A stretch of 64,000 nucleotides of DNA. It comes from Ananas comosus (Eukaryota > Streptophyta > Magnoliopsida > Poales > Bromeliaceae). The DNA lies in NCBI RefSeq assembly GCF_001540865.1, contig NC_033638.1, positions 5,097,849 through 5,161,848 on the forward strand, in the 5' to 3' direction. The translations under genes were made by a program, and so were the position numbers. The notes under the pieces are model-generated. The model was given only the letters and a program-made list of their open reading frames with translations, had not been told where the DNA came from and did not search any database. Position 1 is the stretch's first letter. Each line of letters opens with the position of its first letter. Of this stretch, positions 35,233-48,350 are shown in pieces.

Positions 35233-37195
35233 GTAAATGAATCTTCAGCTGCTTTCAATTGAAACAAAACACACCCTAATCTACAACACTTTGAAAAGAA
35301 CTAATCCAAACACTCTATAATGTTTTTTCTACCACACAATTTTATATTGTTAGAAAATAACCGGCACATCAGAAAAAACACGCAGCGGAAAATAATTTTG
35401 TATTTTTAAAATTTTTCGGAAGCTAAATACATATCACATATGAAAACCGAAAACCAATAAATCAAACCGTTGCCGGCGGATCATTCTCATGTTACTATGC
35501 AAAAATTTAATCTAAACAAAAACTCTTTATGTTTAGAAATCTTACCGTGGACCAGTTAAGGTCTCTTGATCTACTGTACGTTTGAAACTGAATATGACGA
35601 ACAGAGATTCCGATTAGCCGTGCACATGCCCGGCCTCTACGCGTATCCACACGGAATCGGCGCATACCCAATCGATCTTCGTCTCACGAACCGGATGAGT
35701 CACGGACCATCTGGACGGTGCTAGCAATCACTTCATGATCTTTCAGTCGATGAAGAATAGAGAAGTTGATCGGAAAGAAACACGCGCGCAGAAGAGAGAT
35801 CGGAGAGAGATCGATTTCTATATGTATATAGATCAATAGCTATCATGGATCCAATTAAATCAAATCTAGTAAAAAATCTTATCTTATAAGATATTATGAA
35901 TATTTAATTATTCTTTAATCCAATTAGAGATAAATATTAATCTCTCCAATATTTAATTAGATCTTATCTAATTTTGATCTTATCCAATAAGATTACTCAC
36001 TAATATTTAAATCTCATTTAAATATCTTTTATGATTAAATATTATCTACTAATCTAATTAGAGATAAATTTAAATCTTGCGCATAATTCTCTAACTGATT
36101 CTGAGATCCTAACTAATTAGGACTATCAGTTATAACCGAATCGAATAATTAAATCTAATTTAATTAAGCAGCTTCCTTTTATTTTCTTCGCTTATACTAA
36201 ACTCTTTAGTGAACGACTCTCATCCAAACGATTCGGGTGTACACAATTCCTAATGTGTGTGACCGCATAGGTTCATTACCATTCGACAGTGGAGCTCAAC
36301 ATCAAACTCTTTGATATTTAATTAGAACTCTTCTAATCGATAAATAAGAACAATTCAATTCGAATCATTCATATTCTCTCACTGTCCGTGAGTGACACCT
36401 AGCAGTATATCACGGCAATCCAGAATGGTGATGAAGAATGAACCTTTCCGCTTACAGTTACCATGTGATTAATTCCTTCCAACATACAATGTCCCAATCG
36501 AACTAAGGTCATGGTTACTCGCCAAACCTTATCATTCGACCATATGACTAGACTATCTGAAATCAACTCAATATGGCAACACGGTTGGAAACTCTTTCCA
36601 CATACCATGTACCCTGGCCAGGGGTTTTCCGAGTCGAGTTTGATAGACTGCATAGGACATTCTCCCTCGTCATTGAGAGTGTTGGATCCCTTATTGCGCA
36701 TTCACATGCCTCCTCGCATAAATCACTACAGTCAATCAGTACCGAACATAAACACGTGTCTAGAGTCTAAGTATTAGTACTGTCAAACGGTAACAATTTA
36801 TACGTGAAGCAACTATGATGCCTCAGGTCCAAGGAGTACTTCACACAACTGTAGCAATGAACTTGTCACTGGCGAGAATAGAACCATATGACTGTTCAAC
36901 TAAATAGTTACGCTCAGTGTACTTGTTCTCTAACAAGCACCTATATGCTTGTTCTAGTGTCCCTACATTAGTGACTTGAGATTCGTCACCTCAATTAGAA
37001 ACATAGCATATACCGGCCTATCCGGAATATCACCGTCCCTGTAATATTCCTCTGGCTAGGAGCATTTAAAGAGTCTCGTACAGAAAAATACATATCTCAA
37101 ATTTCTAACTCTTAGGAATATATTTTTTCAAACAAAGACTCTATGGACGATTCATGACAATATTGAATTGCTATACCATATACATGAATAGAATA

Positions 37196-39860
37196 TGTAA
37201 CACACTAGACCTTTGCAAATTGCGAGGTTCGAGTGATTGGCCGTGTTCTGAGCTTTTCCAGATTTTCTGGTAGGTCGTTGACTGTGTTCCGACCTACGGC
37301 ACGTGTCCCGAGAAGTGTGGTACAAAGCCTTGCACCAAAACTCGAAAAAACGGGATTTGGTTGACTCTCGGATTGAGTCCTGGCAGGCTTGTACCGGTAC
37401 AAGGTTGTGCTTGTACCGGTACAAGGTTGATGGATGTACCGGTACAGCCATCGGAGCTTGTACCGGTACAGAGCCGCAGAGCCCAGCAACCCGAGCCTCG
37501 GGTTTGGATTTCGTGGACCTTATACCGGTACAAGAGCCCGTGTACCGGTACAAGGGGGCTGATTTCGTGCAGTTTGAACTGCAGGGGGCTTTTTGCGATT
37601 GTGGACTTCTTATTAGTACCCCCCACGCCCTAGGGGTCTTCTTCTGAGCTTGGGACCAGCAAGAGGAGAGGTAAGGGAGCCCTCTTTGATTTCCTTTTGA
37701 TCTATTTGGATTTTGGTAGGATTTTAAGAGATTAAACCTCTCTTTTGCTTCTTTTGCTTGATTGGAGGCTTTTCCACCTTTGGGGCTTTGTTTTGGAGCT
37801 TTGTTGAGGGAAGAACTTGGGACTTAGAGCATTTAGAGCTTGATTTAAAGCTTCCAAGAGGTAATCCACTTGTTCTCTTCCTCTAAAATAGAGTTTTATT
37901 GAGAATTTTGTGATGAAACCCTAGATTGGAGATTTAGGGCTTATTTTGGGCATTTTGATTTTAGGGCTTTTGGAGCTTGATTGATTGGATTAGAACCTTC
38001 CTCTAGGATAGATTGGAAGGATTCTAGCTCCCCTTTGGAGCTTAGGAGAGGATTTCTTCTTGTGAGGTGAGTTTTGGCCTTTTGCCTTCTAGTTAATGCT
38101 TTGAGCTATTCGCTCTTCGTTTCTTTGGGTGCCCCATTTTTGTATGTTCGTAGGGTACTAGGAAGCTTGTGGAAACCTCCGTTCGGTCGAATACGAAAGT
38201 TTTGATTTTGTGGGTTTGACTAGCCTATTGTAATTGAGAAATTCTCATATCTCTTGTTTACTGCCTTTATAAATGATTAATTCTTGCATTTGCCATGCAA
38301 ATACATTTATTGTGATTTAGGATGCTTAACATGCTGACTTGGTGTGAATGATTTTGAACCTTCTATATAGTAAGAACAACATGCGTGAACTAGCATATGA
38401 TCGGCATCCTATCAGATTTAGCACATGTTTTCTATTGTAAAATGAGAGTGGATTCACGGCATTTACCACCTAATTTAATTGAGGCATCGAGAGATAACAT
38501 GATTGCCATAAAGTGCAACCGAATTGGGAATATCACTGTGAATTAGAGAGCTAATGTCATCAAGCGTCATTGAGGCTTCAGGACATGTGGTGACTAGTGG
38601 ATGAGGCCATTGAGGATTGAATATATGTTGAACATCAAATTTCTAAGTGTCATCAGGAGGCAATCTAGCCGTAGCAAATGTTGAAACTTCATATTGTGAC
38701 TGTAAACTAGTATCTTCGGAGCTAGGACTAGTACATGTTAAGTACATGAGATTGGATCTTGAGACTCTGTACTATGCTTGCTTGCCATTTGTGGCTCCTT
38801 GCACTATGTTTGTGAGTGGTCGCTCTCCCTAACAAGCCGGCACTCTAGAGTTAGCTCTACGCGACCTACTTTCGACCGTGCGTAGTGCGAGAAGACCTAC
38901 GGTCGGGAAGGCTATAGACCATTCCTAGAGTGGGAATGTGTGGGCTACCACCGACAACTTAGGCGCACAAGCTGGATTACAATATGTACGGACCTATAAT
39001 ATATAATTGTTTGATGAATACATTTGTAATCCCGGGAAGTAATCCACCTACTAGACGATAGGTTTAGTAGTTGAATTACATTTATCATGCTTTCTACATA
39101 GTGTTGAACATTAGTATACTTGATAGATCTTTTATTGCATCAACAGATACTTGGTGCCATGACACGAACTTTATGCATCATGTATTGATAAAGTGTTAGT
39201 GACATTCAACTATTACCATTGACTATCTATTATGATATTTCGTAGAATGTAGCACGCATGACATCGTGTATACTTGAGCTTTAGTAATTTAGCATTTTAA
39301 TTGTGCTTTCATATCGCAGTCATTATTCGCTATTATTATTGTACTTCGCTTTAACTTTGGGGCCTAGTGGTGCATAGAGCTGAGGTCAGTAATTCTGCCA
39401 CGGAACTATAAATTATAGTTCTCCACCTAGCGCCCTCTTTTTCTCGATATTTTCAAGCCTCCGCGTAGGGTGAGGCTCAGGGATCGCGGTGAAGGAGTTG
39501 CTAGCGAAGCTAGCTTCCTTACGAGAACTGAGTTGTTAGGTGGTCTAACTTCTCGATGATTTACTTTTGGTGCCGAGAGTTTGAGGGCTTTCCAGTGTAT
39601 ACGAGACCACCATTTTTGTACTAGAAGACAGATATTGTACTACATTATCGGTTTTTTTATTGACTCTAACTCTTATTTCTTTACTTTGTGTAGATGATAG
39701 AACTTACTTGCTCTGATATCATTAGTTGTAGTTAGTTCATCTTTATTTGTTCTATCTCCTGCTTTACTTCCGCTTTTATTGTAGACGCCTTATATGTGTA
39801 GATATATGGCGGGTCTGGGCACGCTACCGGGAGGGCCTTCTCCGGTCCCGGGGCGTGACA
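37196..39860 (+). mobile_element. Gypsy-type solo LTR (2,665 bp), TACCGGTA variant
   Basis: It starts TGTAACACACTAGACCTTTG and ends TCCCGGGGCGTGACA, with GAATA directly before (37191-37195) and after (39861-39865). Its 5' 60 bp are close to those of the LTR at 52,831, yet its array uses TACCGGTA boxes instead of GACCGGTC. Further modules are the GGTCGCTCT block (about 38,818), the GAACTA/TAGTTC inverted repeat (about 39,401-39,423), the GGATCGCGGTGAAGG block (39,481) and the terminal GGCGGGTCTGGGCACGC. No internal region is present. It is nested in the Copia LTR and is therefore younger than it. Confidence 0.9.
37388..37554. repeat. Array of six CTTGTACCGGTACAAG palindromes
   Basis: Six boxes with the invariant core TACCGGTA lie in 167 bp. 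The first two are perfect 16-bp palindromes and the others have one changed arm. The array starts 192 bp from the LTR 5' end. Each box holds a CCGG site and two GTAC tetramers. It is probably in U3, ahead of the start of transcription. Confidence 0.92.
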
Positions 39861-40051
39861 GAATATCTGCCCTCCTATTATAAATTATAAATAATTAATA
39901 CATAAATACCCTTAAGCTAGTGTCACCATATTGGCTTTTGGGCATATAACTAACATATATCTCCCGTGGCACGTTAAAATAGCACCATATCAAACAACTT
40001 GACCATACTAGTATTAAAGCTGCATGAAATTGCGGTCATAATGTAAGGGTC

Positions 40052-40825
40052 AGGGTCCGTTTATTTTGGTATAAATAGAGGAATGAAACTCAAGTTCCAT
40101 CACTTTCGTCATTTATTTTAGTATAAGTCAAAAATATAATATAACTCAAGTTACGTTAGATCTTCACTTCACCTATTCTCGATTTTCTTTTCTAGTTAAA
40201 GTGCCGAACTCGACTTCTGCCACACTCAATCTTCTCTAAAAAATTTATTTATTTTTTTTGAGAGATAGGTAGCATGCTATCCGCTTCGTTTATTTCTTTT
40301 AGAAATAAAATTAGCTGGAAATGCGAATCAACTAGACTTAGCTAGAAATGTGAATAAACTAGGATTCGATCTTGGGATCTCGGGTACCAACCACCAAGCC
40401 CTTTGCCACTTAGACCAAGGACGGTTGATCTCTAAAAAATTTATTAAATAGTAAAACCTAAACTCTACTTCCTTTATAATGGGTTAGAATTACCTTATTT
40501 ATAATAAATTATTATTATCTTTAAATAATAATGAAAAATTTAATTATATAATAGGTTAAATTTTATAGCGATAAGTTTACCACTATATTTAGGAGATAAC
40601 GTGATTTATTTACTTATATCAAAACAAATAATGAAACTCAAAAAACTAATTTCACTAGCATCAAGTTACATCAAAACAAACAGAAGAAATAATTGAATTT
40701 AACTTTCAAATTGTACGAGTTATGTCAAAACAAACAACAAAAAAATAATTGCACTTCAGGAAAACTCAAACATCATTGCACTTAAGTTACGTTGGATTTA
40801 CGAATTCGTCAATCCAAATGCCCCC
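40052..40825. mobile_element. MITE (inverse copy of the 17,493 family) carrying a SINE
   Basis: The ends GGGTCCGTTTATTTTGG and, inverted, GGGGGCATTTGGATTGACG match the element at 17,493-18,047 in opposite orientation. Without the SINE it would be about 580 bp, the same as its relative. The borders are approximate. Confidence 0.65.
40250..40428 (-). mobile_element. tRNA-derived SINE (copy 3) with 17-bp target duplication
   Basis: The 17-mer TCTCTAAAAAATTTATT flanks it on both sides (40233-40249 and 40429-40445). On the minus strand the body runs from the A-box region, through the B box (AGATCGAATCC), to an A-rich tail. A 27-bp internal segment with GCTRGAAATG.GAAT is duplicated. The long duplication shows target-primed insertion into the MITE. 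Confidence 0.9.
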
Positions 40826-40829
40826 TAAG

Positions 40830-41660
40830 CCAAAAACAATTAACACGGTCTATCATAACAAACCAACATGTGTGGATGGAGCTTAGCATTGAAAACAGAT
40901 AAGATATTATCCAATAATATTCATATCTATTCGGTATTATTCATATCTAGATAGAAAATGTTCAAATCCAGTCAGATATGGATGTGAATATAATTTTAGA
41001 AAGTCAAAATTATCCGGATATCGAAAAAAACGAATACGGGTACAAATATACAATACCCCAATATCTCATTCTCCTCATTCTCTTATCCCAATATCCCAAT
41101 ATCTCTGTTGTGGCTCGAACAGAACTTTCGAAATGTTGACCAAGTCAAGCTATTGACCGGGTCAATTGCATCTTCAGACTTGTGGATCGGTTTTTGAATT
41201 GACTCTCGAGTGCGTCAAAATCAAGCTATTCAGTTGAGAAGGGATTGGCTCAACCATGTTCTCTCTCAATGTGTAAAATGAACCGAATTCAAGGAATAGG
41301 AACTAATTCGGCTGAAACTAGAGCCGAACTAATTTATTTCATTTCATTAATATATGAAAATTATAGGAACTGTAGATCACTAGGACTTTGATTAGAGAAA
41401 AATTAAGGACTAATCTCTAAAACTGGAAGCTACTCCTAAGAAAACAGAATATACTGGAAATGAAGGGTTACAGACTACTACGAAAGTTGTAGATACTGGA
41501 ATTAGAAGGAGAATTTAAAAGTAGCAGTCTTGTGTTCGGAAAAAGATTGTGTTAGAGAAAAGATTCTTATCACAGGCAACCTTTCACTATTTACAGCACT
41601 CTTGCCAGCTCTTCGTTACCTTGTGGTTACCGGACAGTTCGCATAGTGGGGTAGTGCTCT
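40830..41660. other. Intergenic DNA without a gene
   Basis: A run of related TATTCATATCTA words lies near 40,918-40,955. No frame or element border is supported. Confidence 0.5.
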
Positions 41661-41661
41661 G

Positions 41662-41985
41662 GTGTCACGCCGCGGGGCCGATTTTAAAAACCTTTTGAAA
41701 ACAGAGTTGCGGAAAGCGTGCCATTTTTTTTTTTTCAACCTGGCCCACGTGACGTACAGACCCGCCACAAATACAAAGTTCCTCTGTCCACTCGGGCAGA
41801 GTCTCCTTTGTATTTGCACGGCGTACCAACGGATACAACAGGATCTCAACCACAACCTACATTTACCAATCAACAACCAAAGCATGATATGCATTTCCAT
41901 ACAGCTAACAATCCTTAGAATGATGCATGCCTCTAAGCACATCTTAGGCGCTGGATGATGCAATGCACAATACAACAACCATCCT
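41662..41985 (-). mobile_element. LTR 3' end fragment
   Basis: TGTCACGCCGCGGGGCCG at 41,662 is the inverse of the CGGGGCGTGACA ends of the Gypsy-type LTRs. The stretch continues with the counterpart of the GGGTCTG terminal block (CAGACCCGCC at 41,757) and fades out near 41,985. It is probably a truncated LTR of a related family. Confidence 0.5.
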
Positions 41986-42106
41986 ATTTAAAAGTGCTCC
42001 CCACACAGAAGCTTTTATTTTTGAACTCTAATTCATTCATCATGAAAAATCATTATAGAGAGAGGATGGTTTCGACTGGACTTGATGAGGTGACGACGAG
42101 GGTCGG

Positions 42107-43669
42107 TGTCGAAATATAACACTCTCGGAATCCGAGATTCGTAAATTATTCCGAACTTTAATGTGAGTTGCGGCTATCTGTGTTTGCTGCCAAGACTCAA
42201 ATTGGAAAGTTGTTTGTGGGGCAAGCAGTGACTCGTGACACGAGTCGTTGAGTTCGGAGGCACTAGTGTTTCCCGGGACGCGTCCCGGTTGATTTCTGGA
42301 CTTCCGGTGAGTTACGATTTATCGGTGTTGGGAAAACCGATACGGGGATCCGTGTTAGGGGTTTGTGAGTGCTCAGTGCTTTGTTTAGTGATGAATACTC
42401 GGACTTTGGTGATCTTCTTTAGGTTCCGGCGACTTGTGTCGTACCCAGGTGTTCCGAGTGCGACATGTACAGTCGTGCTTCGAGCTGGTAGTCGTGAGAG
42501 GCGGTTCACCGCCTTCTCACTGGTTTATTTCTATTCCAGTAATTAGCTCTAACATGTCAGTTGTCTGGTTATCGTTTGTTTATCGTATTTCGTGACCTGC
42601 ATTGGTTATGATTGATAGGACATTAGAGCAAGTTGCATTTTATATTTCAATGTATCTCTGTGGACCTGTCTAGCAACACATCGACTTCTCCTGTCGTGTG
42701 TTCCATTGGTTGGATCAGGTTTCGGCGTTGTACCCTAGCTTTATTTTAAAAATTGGTGCATTGTACGCGCCGTCCGTTGTTGCCTTCGGCCTAGGCACCC
42801 GCTTTAGCCGGGTTATGTGTTTGTTTGAGCATATCCAGCATGAGCTTAGTCACAAGGCACTCTGGGTAACTTCTATGACACCTGGGTCTCCGGAGGTCGG
42901 TTTGGCCACGATCGGCAGGTGTACTTAGCCGGATAGGTCGTCCTGCGGCGTATTGGATCCACTCGTGCAGTTAGTGCCGAAGGCAGCGGCTTGAGTCTGG
43001 CGTACAATACAGCAGGGTAGATCGATTCGCGTAACATGTTTCTATTCAGTACTTTGAGGCATTCCTTTTTGCATTGTTATCTAATACAGTAGCAGGTTTG
43101 TTTGTATTGCTGTCTTATTTATCTGTTTTGTTAGCTACTGTAGACTTTCATATCAGCATTATATTTGTTTTATATCTAGTCTCCATTTGATTTTGCGGTG
43201 ATGTACGCTTGCCTTCGTGGTCTGTCGCGACCCACTGAGAAAACCAATGGTTGTCGTTGCTCACCCCCATTCCCCTTGCCCCAAAAGGTTGACATAAGAC
43301 GAGAGTTGGATTTGGGCTCGAACGAGTAGGACTCTCGCTTAATCTGGTTTAGCGATCGCGGCACACTGGGTGTATTCTGTCCCGGCCTTATGTAGTCATT
43401 TAAATAAAATGGTTCATTTAGATGTTTGAATGTTGATTTTCATTATGTCATGATAAATATCTATATTGCTTTAAATGGAAGTTGTTTCTGCATATGCATG
43501 AGAATTATGGATGTCTTATTATGCAGATTGGAGTTTTAGATACTGTGTTTTGGATCCTTTGTTTCAGATTGGATTTTATACGCTTTGTGGATTTCTGAAC
43601 TACCTACGAGGTACTGGTTTTCAAATAGTAGTTCCGTGTGGGAAATAGTTTTAGAGAGAGAGTTTCACA
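42107..43669 (+). mobile_element. Diverged LTR, 3' end lost in an assembly gap
   Basis: It begins near TGTCGAAATATAAC and contains the LTR module CCCACTGAG...GCTCACCCCC (43,228-43,268), with CCAATGG inside it, and then GCGATCGCGGCACACTGGG. The order and spacing follow the other LTRs. It runs into the run of N at 43,670. No coding sequence is seen. Confidence 0.5.
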
Positions 43670-43694
43670 NNNNNNNNNNNNNNNNNNNNNNNNN
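43670..43694. other. Assembly gap (25 N)
   Basis: Twenty-five unknown bases. Sequence to the left is LTR-like and to the right Copia-like, so the true distance may differ. Single ambiguous bases elsewhere (14,505, 22,451 and 28,532) may mark other joins. Confidence 1.
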
Positions 43695-43939
43695 ATTATT
43701 GTAAGGTGAATTCCTCATAGCTTATGGTTTTCAAAAGTTAAATCACCATAAATCTTCAATTTACAAGCTCCGGAAGGAGTTTCGGCGCTGATCTCGCGTG
43801 AAAGCCGAGGAGTCGGTGGACGCTTCGAGGAGTTGAGGCCGTTGACGTGCGAGGAGTTCAGCAAGGTCCGATTGGGGATCCTAATGTTGGGTGCGAACAA
43901 GGAGTCAGTTACAATGTGAATTTGCATGTTATTTTCTTT

Positions 43940-45440
43940 GATTGAGCCAAAGAATGTTGAATGAAGCTCTTGTTGATGAATATTGGATAAATATATGCAA
44001 AAGAACTTGTCAATTTGTCGCAATGATGTATGGAGATTGGTGCCTCGCTGCTGAGCAACAACACGATTATTGGTACCAAATCGATCTTAAGAATAAGAAA
44101 AATGAGTGTACTATCGTACGGAACAAAGCTAGACTTGTGCTTCAGGGGTACTCTCAAATTGAGGGAATAGACTTTGAAGATAATCTTTGCTCCGGTTGCC
44201 GTCTCGAATCTATTCATATCTTGTTTCGCGATTGCTTGTCATTTAAAATCACGCTCTTTCAAATGGATGTCAAAAGTGCATTTTAAATGGATTGTTAAAA
44301 GAGGAAGTTTATGTTGAACAACCGAAGGTTTTATAGACTCAAAATTTCCAAATCACGTTTCGACTGAAAAAGGCACTTTATGGACTAAAAACAAGCCTCG
44401 CGAGCATGTACGAACGTTTGACAAAATATCTTTTGGAAGGGATATAACGAGGGGAGCAGATAGAACTCTTTTGTGAAACACCTGAAGGATAATTTCATTG
44501 TAGCACAAATAATATGTGAGATGACATAGTTTTTGGCGGCTACTAAAGATAAGGATGCCGCTGATTTGCAAAGTTAATGACCGCTTGAGTTGAGATGTCA
44601 ATGATGGCGGTGAGCCTTAATTATTTACCTCGGGCTTTCAAGCAAACAATCAAAAGAATGGAATTTCATTTGTCACAGACAAAGTATGCGAAGAACTAAT
44701 TAAGAAATTACGATTAGAAGAGTGCAAAGGATTTGACACTCGAATGGGTACAAGCCAACAAAGGATTAGAGTGAATTCAGAAGGTCAGAGTTGGATGAGA
44801 AACAATACAGAAGCATGAATGGTAGCCTTTGTTATCTGACTGCCGAAGCAGACCTGACATTGCGTTTAGTGTTGGAATAGGTGCTCGGATTATGCAGGCT
44901 AATCCTACAGGAATAGCATCTGAAAGCAGTTAAAGGATTATGTCGATATGTTAAAGAACCAACCGAGTATGGACTATGGTTATCCTTAATAGGTAACGTC
45001 TTGACCTAATCGGCTTACTCGGATGCTGATGGGCCAGGCTCCGCAATGATCGAAAAAAAGTACTAGGGAGCTGTTTTTACATTGGACATGTTTGGTCGCC
45101 TGCACAGTTAAGAAAGCAAAATTGCATGCTCTTCCAGCAGAAAGCCTGAATACATTGCAGCTAGAAGTTGCTCTACTCAATTAATTTGGGATGAAAAGCC
45201 TAACTAGCGCGACTATCGGGATTCTTCTACCACACTGATCATCTGTTGGTGACAACACGATGTGCTATTAATATTTCTAAAAACCCTGTTTTGCATTCAT
45301 CGATACAAAACATATTGAACTAAAGATATCATTTTTTAGAGAACTGGTTAGAATCAAAGATTTACAAACTTGAATACATTTCAACTGAAATCAACTTGCA
45401 GATATTTTAGACCAAACCTTTGGATAAAACTTTTCTGCAT
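43940..45440 (+). pseudogene. Decayed Copia reverse transcriptase-RNase H
   Basis: Fragments in changing frames follow the Copia RT order: VRNKARLVLQGYSQIEGIDF, then LFQMDVKSAF, EEVYVEQPK, KKALYGLK. RNase H traces follow: YSDADG, EYIAARSCS, NISKNP, KHIEL and a TENQLADI-like end near 45,400. Numerous frameshifts and stops, including those right after MDVKSAF, show an old dead copy. The wording of the RNase H end is compatible with the SIRE lineage, but that is only an impression. Confidence 0.8.
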
Positions 45441-48350
45441 TGAGAAAGGCCAATGGTATGAATCATCCAATCTAGATATATTCTTTGAGCCACAGATCAT
45501 GTGATGTTGCATATTTTTTCTTTTCTTGCATGTTTTTCGGAATGTTTATGATTTGTTTGATTTTCTTGCTTGATGTTGCTTTTCGGGAATGAGTGATCTG
45601 TGAATTTAAAGTATTTCATATTTAGTTTTGATTGATCAAATTGTCAGGGCTTACTCTCTATTGACATATTTCTTGAACGATCAAATTCAATTTGATAATA
45701 TCTTTTAACGATATGAATCAAATGCGAGCACCTCATGCTTTTACTTTGAATATGTGCATTGTTTGTTGATATTAGTTTGAGATAAAAAATCTTCTCTATT
45801 TTGATAATCTGCGATAATATTTTGCTGAGGTTGCACTAATTTAGGCTGGGAGTCTTTGCATTTTTAGCTAGTGAAAAATTTATGAAATTCAGATGGGAAA
45901 AGATTACATTCCCCGCTGTGGAAGTGTGAAAACTACCACCACATGGATGAGAAAGAGCTTACACCCGGTCAGTCCGTTCATGTGTGCAGCTACCAATTGA
46001 TGATCAATATATCTCTATGAGCTAAAGCAATATAACGAATGAATCAAAATGAGATGTTTGTGGGAGATGGTAAATTCTACTACTATGTATAATACATCTC
46101 CTAGGCGATATAGGGATTTGTTAAAGATGCTCAGAGCCACTGCTTGATCTCGATTTTGTGATAACTCAAGTTGAGAATTTTTTGTGTATTGCCTGATAAG
46201 AGATTTTATTTATTAATTTCTTAACAAATATGATGATAAAATGATGCAATTTATCCCTATATCTTGCATGATGTGTGGAATTATATTTCATACGTTATCA
46301 AGAATTTATCTTGATGTCTCGGTATCAACAATATTTGACAATTGATATCTTTGAGAGTTGATTTTTCAAAATTTATTTATGAAAATTTATTTGGAAGTTT
46401 TTGGGATTGGATATTATGTATATTTATTGCTGTTGGATCAATGTTTGAGGTAATTATATAAATTGTTTGACAAATTTGGACGAAAAATGGATTTTTCGGT
46501 TGCGCTCTGCGGACCGGTCCCAGACTTGGAGAGACCGTCCCTCCAACCCGGGGAAAAACCGGGTTATTAAAAGGGGTTGCGGTCCGGTTTCTTCATCACT
46601 TTCCCAAACTGTTCTAACTTCTCCCCAGGGCTCTAGGCATACTAAGGGCTTTTGCTCCATTCCTCATCAATTATCCACTTGATTTTGGTATGATTCTGGA
46701 ATTTATTTGTGTTGTTGCTTATATCCGAATTTATGCTTCATTTCATTTTTGGGATTTGTTCTCATTATGTCGTTAGATCTTTTCATTTTGGTCTGATCTT
46801 ACCTCTAGACATGTTAGATCACATTTTATGCATTATTCATATTTTGATTACAATTATTTGTTGGTTTTGCTAATGTTTTCGTATCTAAACTCTAATTTTT
46901 CAAATTTTTTCGAAAAAATTAGGATTTACTGATTCTTTGAGCTTGATTTGTCATATTGATTTTCATGGTTAAGTCTGGCCATAGCTATCTAGCTATTTTC
47001 ATATCAATTTGCGTAAGTTTTTTTTGGAATGGCAATCGCATTGTTCTTACTGTTCAAAATATATAATCATTGTGTTTGACAGGGTTGTCTTTCGAAAATG
47101 TACTCGTGCTACTTGTTCTTGTTCTTCTGGTTATGGCTGAAGCGCGTGGTCGGTGGCGTAAGCGACAGCGCTCAAAAGCTAAAAGGCCGATTTGAGTGAT
47201 TCAACAGGGGGACGATGAAGAGACGCGATATGCTCCTGGCCGATGAACCTGAGAGGAAGACGGCCGCGTATTGGGAGACTTGTTCCCGAAGTATTGAGCT
47301 AAGGATAGGATACTGCTGGAAAGGCAAAGGAAAAGGAAAGGCTCGTGGATAAAGCAAAGGAAAAAGCAACTGAACGTCCCCAGTCGTCGTAAGAAGTCCG
47401 GGGGTTGTTGAAATTCGAGAACCAGGTTTTGCAGCACCACGTCACAGTTCTACAAGATGTTCATTAGATCGAGGTCATGTACTTGTCGAAACACTCATTG
47501 CGGGTGTGAGCGAGATGTTGGGGGGCCAGTTTCATAGTGTGCTGCCGTCTGTTTCAGGATTTAACTTTAACAGGGAATCTTCATCAGATTTGTGATTCCC
47601 GGAGCAAAACCGGTTATTGTTTGGAGTGATCAAGAGAATTTTACATCGAGAGCAGGGACCTCAGTGATTCCGACGGCGGTCTCCGTACGTGTTAGAATTC
47701 CGTACGTGGTGTTGAGTTATCCAACTCCTTGCGACAATAGGGCTGTCAGGTGATAGAGCATGGAAGCGACGACTGACGTGAGTGGCAAGTATCTTCAGGC
47801 TGGATTCGACTCACTTCGCGATCTGGAAACCGTGTTAGTGACACTAGTTTGTATGCCGCTGGTACGTGAATCAAACGGCATATGGTTATTGTCAAAAGAT
47901 TTTCAAATGAGTAACATCGTTTCTGACTTTTTTATATGGAGTTTTTTGCTCCTTAACACTACATTATGATTTCGTCTATTCTACAATAATTGCTTCGAAC
48001 ACGAAAATCTTGTGAAGTTTGTGAGGATTCGGTAGGTTTATCATGTTTGAACAATTTATATGTTTTGGAGACTGCAATCTTTTAGCCACCATGATAAACT
48101 CATTATTAATTGAGCGAGTAATTCCAGTTATCTGATATGAATAGGTTTGTCCGTTCTGATCTGGGCGGCGGATGGCCCGGAAAACATCAAAACCTCGGGC
48201 AAAATGATAGCGTTACCATTTCCTATTTATAAGATGCGGATTTTTTGCGACTTCGTTGAGGGTGGAGATTGGTGTGAAGTATGGTCTTGACATCAAATAA
48301 CTCTTAGTGGGCATCTACTTGATTCTCGTAAGAAGTATCGAGTAAAAACG
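45441..48350. other. Decayed retroelement sequence downstream of the Copia remnant
   Basis: No intact frame. A single ACCGGTCCC box with a damaged neighbour, GAGACCGTCCC, lies at 46,512-46,552. It precedes TTATTAAAAGG, a possible TATA-like site at about 46,564. A lysine/arginine-rich short frame near 47,133 could be a remnant of gag or an extra frame. No boundary is clear. The rest shows nothing recognisable. Confidence 0.35.

Larger units (their letters stand above)
35348..39955 (-). mobile_element. Copia-type solo LTR, split by a nested solo LTR
   Basis: On the minus strand it begins TGTTAGTTATATGCCCAAAAG (39,955) and ends TTATTTTCTAACA (35,348). The termini TGTTA...TAACA and the flanking TATAT on both sides (35343-35347 and 39956-39960) define it. 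Removing the nested element and its duplication (37196-39865) leaves about 1.94 kb. No internal domain remains. The class is inferred from the TGTTA/TAACA termini and length. Confidence 0.8.

Noticed and set aside
35580..36780. Short frames suggesting a gene in the Copia solo LTR
   Set aside because: The stretch lies wholly between LTR termini with a matching duplication, and the frames carry no domain.
37388..37554. CRISPR array
   Set aside because: Plant nuclear DNA. Boxes are short palindromes with uneven spacers inside an LTR, with no associated genes.
37152..37650. Proteins of TGT/YRY repeat type over the TACCGGTA array, open in several frames
   Set aside because: The period and palindromes create open frames on both strands. 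The location inside a solo LTR argues against a gene.
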